Source: Methylocystis sp. (lineage in GTDB: Bacteria; Pseudomonadota; Alphaproteobacteria; Rhizobiales; Beijerinckiaceae). From it: a stretch of DNA of 64,000 bases. Both the position numbers and the translations under genes were made by a program. Positions 60,110 to 64,000 of this stretch are shown here, one piece after another (position 1 is the stretch's first letter; the number at the start of each line of letters is the position of its first letter). The stretch spans positions 16,135 to 80,134 of the forward strand of contig JACOUB010000024.1 in assembly GCA_016178015.1 (NCBI GenBank). The letters are read 5' to 3'. The notes beneath the pieces are model-generated. The model was not told where the DNA came from. It made no database searches and saw only the letters and a program-made list of their open reading frames with translations.

Positions 60110-60421
60110 ATGACCTTGACCGAGTTCCAGGCTTCGCTCCGTTCGTCGGAGCCGCCGCAGGCGCTGAGCCCGCCGCTGCTCGCCCTCTGGCACGACGCCA
60201 AAGGCGATTGGGACCGCGCCCACAAATGCGTCGATACGCGCGACGACCCCGACAGTATGTGGGCGCATGCCTATCTGCATCGCAAGGAGGGCGATGTCGC
60301 CAATTCGCGCTATTGGTATGCGCGCGCCGGCCGCCCGCCGGCGGAGGGTTCGCTCGAACAGGAATGGGCGGCGATCGCGGCGGCGCTGCTCGCGACTGGC
60401 GCAGCGCCGCCAAGACCATGA
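60110..60421 (+). CDS. Conserved hypothetical protein
   Basis: A 103-aa soluble protein with a pattern I associate with Hyphomicrobiales hypothetical proteins: LLALWHDAKGDWDRAHKCVD and MWAHAYLHRKEGDVANSRYW then YARAGRP. It looks like two helical repeats, somewhat TPR-like. ATG 60110 is the most likely start; ATG 60071 adds 13 residues. Function unknown. A tandem duplication of CCAAGACCATGATA spans its stop (60410-60437). Confidence 0.7.
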   Translation: MTLTEFQASLRSSEPPQALSPPLLALWHDAKGDWDRAHKCVDTRDDPDSMWAHAYLHRKEGDVANSRYWYARAGRPPAEGSLEQEWAAIAAALLATGAAPPRP

Positions 60422-60487
60422 TACCAAGACCATGATACATTGCGCGCTCGCATTGGCCAGAATTGGCCGCGACAAGCGGAGCCCGAG

Positions 60488-61477
60488 TTGAGCGAGGTTG
60501 ACGCGAACTTGGCGCCTTTTCTTTCGGACGACGAGATCGATGAGCGCCTGCAACAGCGCTTGGGGCGTCTCTATGCGCGCCAACGTCTCGGCATTGAGCG
60601 GGACCACGAGGCGCAGGTTTTCGGCCACGGCCTCAACTTTTTTCATATCGAGAACCTCCTCTATTCGGGCGTCGCCATCACCGCGTTGCTCAAGGTCTGT
60701 GGCCTTTATCGGCGCGGGCGGCGCAACGCCGAGCGCGTCAGCGTCAGAGCCAATGAAATCGTCTCGCCGCGGCTGCCCGCCGCGTTCGATCAATTCACCA
60801 TTCTGCACTTGAGCGATCTCCACACGGAAATGAGCCAAGCGGCCTTAGAGCGAGTCGTCGAGCTCGTCCAAGCTCTCGAATTCGACGTGTGCGTCTTGAC
60901 CGGCGATTATCGCGCAAAGACGCATGGACCCATTCGAGCGTGTCTCGCCGATTTGGCGCGGGTTCGCGCGTCTTTGCGGGAACCGGTGTACGGCGTTCTC
61001 GGAAATCACGACACCATCCGGATGGCGCCCGATCTCGAACAAATGGGCGTTCGCATGCTGCTCAACGAATGCGTCGCCATCGAGCGCGGGGACGACCGCA
61101 TCCACCTCGCTGGCGTCGACGACGCGCATTTCTACAGGGTCGACAATATCGAGAAAGCGGCCGCTCATATTCCGCATGAGGACTTTTCCATCTTGCTGTC
61201 CCACACCCCCGAAATCTACCGACAGGCTGCTTATGCCGGCTTCGATCTTTTATTGAGCGGCCACACGCACGGCGGTCAGATTTGCCTGCCGGGCGGCCTC
61301 CCCATTACGCTCGATTCCGAACTGCCGCGTGCGTTCGGCGCCGGCGCCTGGACATACGGCGGCATGGCCGGATACACCTCGGCAGGGGCCGGATCATGCA
61401 TCGTTCCGGTTCGCTTCAATTGTCCTCCCGAGATCACGCTGCACCGGCTGCGCTGCGCCGCTCGCGTCGGTCAGTAG
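60488..61477 (+). CDS. Metallophosphoesterase
   Basis: Calcineurin-like phosphoesterase (329 aa, TTG start). All metal-binding motifs are visible: ILHLSDLHTEMS, VLTGDYRAK, GVLGNHDTIR, ILLSHTPEIY and LLLSGHTHGGQICLPGGL. It resembles YkuE/UDP-2,3-diacylglucosamine-type soluble or peripheral phosphoesterases. One short hydrophobic stretch near residues 57-70 may be a membrane contact. No ATG is available; another TTG lies at 60440. It overlaps carS convergently by 7 bp. Confidence 0.85.
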   Translation: MSEVDANLAPFLSDDEIDERLQQRLGRLYARQRLGIERDHEAQVFGHGLNFFHIENLLYSGVAITALLKVCGLYRRGRRNAERVSVRANEIVSPRLPAAFDQFTILHLSDLHTEMSQAALERVVELVQALEFDVCVLTGDYRAKTHGPIRACLADLARVRASLREPVYGVLGNHDTIRMAPDLEQMGVRMLLNECVAIERGDDRIHLAGVDDAHFYRVDNIEKAAAHIPHEDFSILLSHTPEIYRQAAYAGFDLLLSGHTHGGQICLPGGLPITLDSELPRAFGAGAWTYGGMAGYTSAGAGSCIVPVRFNCPPEITLHRLRCAARVGQ

Positions 61478-61968
61478 GGCCGATCCCTCACCTTCAGCGC
61501 GAAGAGAATGCGTGAGAGAATGAGCTCGCCGGCAAAGAAAATCGTCGTTACCGCAACGACATCCCAAACCGTGACGGGCAATGTGCATGCGGCGGCGATC
61601 GCCGGCAACAGCGATTCGGGAATCTGATCGAGCCCCAACGCCATGCCGCTCGGTTGGATTTTCAGACGGCGCTTCAAGAAGCTCGAGATCAGATCGCCGA
61701 TCATCGCCACGGCCGCGACCACTGCGCCTGTCGCAAATCCGACGCCGACCAACGGGGCCGCCAGGGTCGTGACGACAATCGAGCAAATGACGCCGCGGAT
61801 CGTCTTGGATCGTCCAAATAGCGGTTCGCCGTCCACGAACGCCAGCCCTCCGTCGATCGGATAAGCCAAAGCGTCGCGCAGGACTTTTTTGACGATGACC
61901 GGCGTCCCGTTCGCCAGGGTCAGCAGAAAAAGAAGTCGCGCCACGAGCATTGCATCGACTATTTGCAT
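61471..61968 (-). CDS. CarS-like CDP-archaeol synthase family protein (DUF46)
   Basis: A 165-aa membrane protein with four or five helices. ANGTPVIVKKVL, the DGGLAFVDGEPLFGRSKTIR motif and GDLISSFLKRRLKIQPSG match PF01864 (CarS, which activates archaeal lipids with CTP). Bacterial members are common but their substrate is not archaeol. A CDP-activated isoprenoid or diacylglycerol-type lipid is possible. ATG 61968 is chosen as the start of the first helix. Confidence 0.78.
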   Translation of the reverse strand: MQIVDAMLVARLLFLLTLANGTPVIVKKVLRDALAYPIDGGLAFVDGEPLFGRSKTIRGVICSIVVTTLAAPLVGVGFATGAVVAAVAMIGDLISSFLKRRLKIQPSGMALGLDQIPESLLPAIAAACTLPVTVWDVVAVTTIFFAGELILSRILFALKVRDRPY

Positions 61969-62072
61969 GCTGATCCTTCCGTTTCCGCTCGGTAAGTTTG
62001 ACAAAACCGGCGCCGTCGCGATGATGGGCGAAAGTCGACGCTGACCGACGGACCGTGTGCAGTTTTTACAAA

Positions 62073-63074
62073 ATGAGCGTTTCTTTTCGCCTTGCGACGT
62101 TTAATCTCGAAAATCTCGATTGGTCGCCGACGCATGACATGGAATTTGAGCGTCGGATGCGGGTTCTCCGGCCGATCTTGGACGATCTGGCGGCCGACGT
62201 CGTTTGTTTTCAGGAGGTCGACGCGCAGAAGGCGACGCATCACGCGTCGCGGCGGTTCATCGCCCTCGATCGCCTGGTCTCCGGCACAGCCTACGAAGGC
62301 TACTGCCGCGCGACCAGCCTGCGGCCCGGAACGAGCGCGCCGGCGGATGTCCACAATCTGGCGATCCTGAGCCGCTGGCCGATAGCCGAGCAGCGTCAGT
62401 TGTACCACGACATCGTCGCGAAACGGACGTGGACGCCGCCGGGCGAAGGCCTTGTCCAGCCCGCCCCCATCGAGGTTGCGTGGGAACGCCCTCTTCTTTA
62501 CGCGAAAATCGCCTTGCCTAATGGCGTGGCTCTGCACGTCGTCAACTTGCATCTTCGCGCCCCGCGCGCGGTGCGCATTCAGGATGGGCTCGAGCCCGCC
62601 AGCCGTCTCTCCAGCCGGGCCTTCGTGGAAGGACAATTCGTCGCCGCCCAGAAAAGGGAAGGCCAAGCGCTCGAGGCCCGCATATTCGTGGAGGGCTTGT
62701 TCGACAGCGAGCCGACGGCGCGCATCGCCGTATGCGGCGACCTCAATTCGCAAGAAAACGATGTGCCGGCGCGGCTTCTCATCGGCGTTCCCGACGAAGA
62801 CGCAGACGGGATATCGGTTCGCAAGCTCACTCCTTTGGCGGCGCGCCTGGAGGAGTCTCGTCGTTTCAGCGTCCTGCACGCGGGACGCCCGGCGCTTGTC
62901 GATCATATCTTGGCGTCCCGACCGCTCGCCGCCTGCTGCACCGGCGTGGCGATCTTGAACGAGGGGTTGCAGGACGAGGTTACGGCGAAAGAGCCGATCC
63001 TCGGCTCGCTGCATGCGCCGGTGATCGCCTCCTTCGACCTGGCGGCGGACCCGACCGGCGGCCCGCCGTCTTAA
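62073..63074 (+). CDS. Endonuclease/exonuclease/phosphatase family protein
   Basis: A 333-aa protein with the EEP fold: FRLATFNLENLDWSPTHDME, VVCFQEVDAQKATHH, NLAILSRWPIAE, RIAVCGDLNSQENDVPARLL and the final DHILAS/LHAPVIA motifs. Catalytic Glu, Asn, Asp and His are all present. The family includes nucleases and lipid phosphatases, so substrate is unknown. ATG 62073 is preferred over GTG 62055. Confidence 0.83.
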   Translation: MSVSFRLATFNLENLDWSPTHDMEFERRMRVLRPILDDLAADVVCFQEVDAQKATHHASRRFIALDRLVSGTAYEGYCRATSLRPGTSAPADVHNLAILSRWPIAEQRQLYHDIVAKRTWTPPGEGLVQPAPIEVAWERPLLYAKIALPNGVALHVVNLHLRAPRAVRIQDGLEPASRLSSRAFVEGQFVAAQKREGQALEARIFVEGLFDSEPTARIAVCGDLNSQENDVPARLLIGVPDEDADGISVRKLTPLAARLEESRRFSVLHAGRPALVDHILASRPLAACCTGVAILNEGLQDEVTAKEPILGSLHAPVIASFDLAADPTGGPPS

Positions 63075-63126
63075 GCCGGCTCAAGGGCATGGTTGGCGCC
63101 ATCGCCCGTCCTGGCGCGCCAAGCGC

Positions 63127-63678
63127 CTACCCGTCCTCCGGCTCGTCGATGCCGAACAACCGGTCTCCCGTCTTGCGGATCGCAGGGATGCGCGGATCGT
63201 TTGGATCGTCGAGCAGCCATTGGCCGCCGACCACAACGGCGTATTGAATGAACGCAACTGCTGCCGGATCGTCGACCTCGGGGCGCAACTGCCCAATCAC
63301 CCAGGCGAGGCCGTCGATGCGCGCGCGGTCGACCTCCTCCAGAATGGCGCGGGCGATCGGCTCGACGGCGGCGAGCCGCCTGACCGCGCGCTCGAAACGA
63401 TAATCGATCTCGAACGGCGCCTCCCGCAACAGCGCCCGCCAGGCCTTGGGCGATGGGTCGTCGGCGTAACGCTTGCCGGCTTCGTCGATCACTTGCCTGC
63501 GCCAGCGCTCCATCATCGCGCGGACAAAGGCGTCGCGATCTGAAAAATGATGATAGAAGCTGCCGCGCGTGCGCTTGGCCGCCGCCGTCAGCCGCTCGAG
63601 CGTCAAGGCTTCCGGACCCTCTTGCGCGAGCAGACGGGCGCCGAGAGCGAGCCAGTCGTCTTTTTTGAAGCGGCTCAT
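63127..63678 (-). CDS. TetR family transcriptional regulator
   Basis: A 183-aa repressor. The HTH reads EALTLERLTAAAKRTRGSFY then HHFSDRDAFVRAMMERW, typical TetR. The C-terminal ligand domain is helical and not assignable. ATG 63678 is chosen; the upstream in-frame extension is a palindromic repeat. It is divergent from the gene beginning at 63975 and probably regulates it through the palindrome at 63924-63937. Confidence 0.88.
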   Translation of the reverse strand: MSRFKKDDWLALGARLLAQEGPEALTLERLTAAAKRTRGSFYHHFSDRDAFVRAMMERWRRQVIDEAGKRYADDPSPKAWRALLREAPFEIDYRFERAVRRLAAVEPIARAILEEVDRARIDGLAWVIGQLRPEVDDPAAVAFIQYAVVVGGQWLLDDPNDPRIPAIRKTGDRLFGIDEPEDG

Positions 63679-63730
63679 GCTGTTTCCTGTTTGCCATGCC
63701 TGCGGATAGGAGAAGCCTCGCCCCCTCGGA

Positions 63731-63871
63731 GCGTCATGGCCGGGCTTGTCCCGGCCATCCACGCCGACGAGCCTCGACGCTTCTCCACACAGAGCGAAGC
63801 ATTTTTGCCTCTTTCGTAAACCTTCCCGCAACGTCCCGGCGTGGATGCCCGCGACAAGCGCGGGCATGACG
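63731..63871. repeat. Double-hairpin repeat (CGTCATGCCCGCG family), copy 3, inverted
   Basis: The same element as at 7333 and 31026 but in the opposite orientation: a GGCCGGGCTTGTCCCGGCC hairpin first, and GCCCGCGACAAGCGCGGGC last. It fills much of the gap between the TetR gene and its divergent neighbour and leaves the operator free. Confidence 0.8.
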
Positions 63872-63923
63872 GGGGCGGAAGCGCGTGTGAACGTTATCGC
63901 CCAATTTCGCTATTGAACAAAAC

Positions 63924-63937
63924 ATACCATATGGTAT
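63924..63937. promoter_or_regulatory. TetR-type operator
   Basis: ATACCATATGGTAT is a perfect 14-bp palindrome 37 bp upstream of the ATG at 63975 and about 245 bp from the TetR start. The ACATACC...GGTATTGT form is typical of TetR-family operators. It would control the rightward gene and perhaps tetR itself. Confidence 0.6.
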
Positions 63938-63974
63938 TGTTTGACCGATTCCATCCAAATACGGAGGATGCGCG

Positions 63975-64000
63975 ATGTTTCACGACCCCGATTTGACGCC
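63975..64000 (+). CDS. Start of a TetR-controlled gene (partial)
   Basis: ATG 63975 follows a GGAGG site (63963-63967) at ideal spacing. Only eight residues (MFHDPDLT) are in the window, too few to name a product. TetR regulators in this layout often control an efflux, oxidoreductase or acyl-CoA gene, but nothing here decides it. Confidence 0.5.

Noticed and set aside
1..64000. tRNA, rRNA or 4.5S RNA genes and riboswitches
   Set aside because: I looked for T-loop-like GGTTCGAATCC patterns and obvious rRNA segments on both strands and near ffh and ribF and saw none. A covariance-model search would be decisive.

Overview
The window is GC-rich chromosomal DNA of an alphaproteobacterium, most likely a Hyphomicrobiales (Rhizobiales) member. 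The evidence is gene content and order: feuPQ beside ccmIEFH, mnmE-mnmG-rsmG-parA-parB, rho-hemJ-hemE facing maf-coaE-dnaQ, TimA-MltA-Smr, mic60-hemY, a GTTC-N7-GTTC SOS box, TGTTTCACGTGAAACA parS sites and several palindromic repeat families typical of that order. The genus cannot be named from the sequence alone. No rRNA or tRNA gene was seen.

Layout. 0-1.9 kb: the tail of an RlpA-like protein, then a phage-type lysis cassette (M15 endolysin, small membrane proteins, holin-like protein, overlapping Rz/Rz1-like spanins). 2-5.4 kb: a FeuN-like PepSY protein, FeuP and FeuQ, with a toxin-antitoxin pair inserted between feuP and feuQ. 5.5-10.3 kb: cytochrome c maturation (ccmI, ccmE, ccmF, ccmH), with a C5-methyltransferase/Vsr pair joined to its 3' end. 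11.9-14.8 kb: EF-P and its two lysylation enzymes EpmA and EpmB. 14.9-25 kb: a large mechanosensitive channel, an SOS-boxed imuA-imuB pair, a Tat-exported beta-helix protein, a GIY-YIG protein, ParDE and hisS. 25-43 kb: the replication and segregation region. parB, parA, rsmG, mnmG, mnmE, rho, hemJ and hemE all lie on the minus strand, and maf, coaE and dnaQ on the plus strand. They flank an AT-rich 526-bp gap (34223-34748) carrying DnaA-box-like and CtrA-like sites, which I read as the chromosomal origin. Two parS sites lie 5-7 kb away. Next come secB, fxsA, TimA, MltA, Smr, hemY and mic60. 43-64 kb: carbonic anhydrase, a HAD phosphatase, MaoC, ribF, a RES/Xre toxin-antitoxin pair, ileS, a flippase, a rhomboid protease, etfBA with 3-hydroxybutyryl-CoA dehydrogenase, the rpsP-rimM-trmD and ffh translation/secretion genes, a phosphoesterase, a CarS-like protein, a nuclease-family protein and a TetR regulator facing a gene cut off by the window end.

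The most unusual theme is the density of palindromic repeats and how often they lie inside reading frames. Repeats appear to be translated in the endolysin, ImuB, IleS (about 47 residues between the editing and catalytic regions) and RimM, which has different repeats at its two ends. They may also supply the start codons of rsmG and epmB. One hairpin class is built from 7-nt tandem units. Its members share architecture but not sequence.
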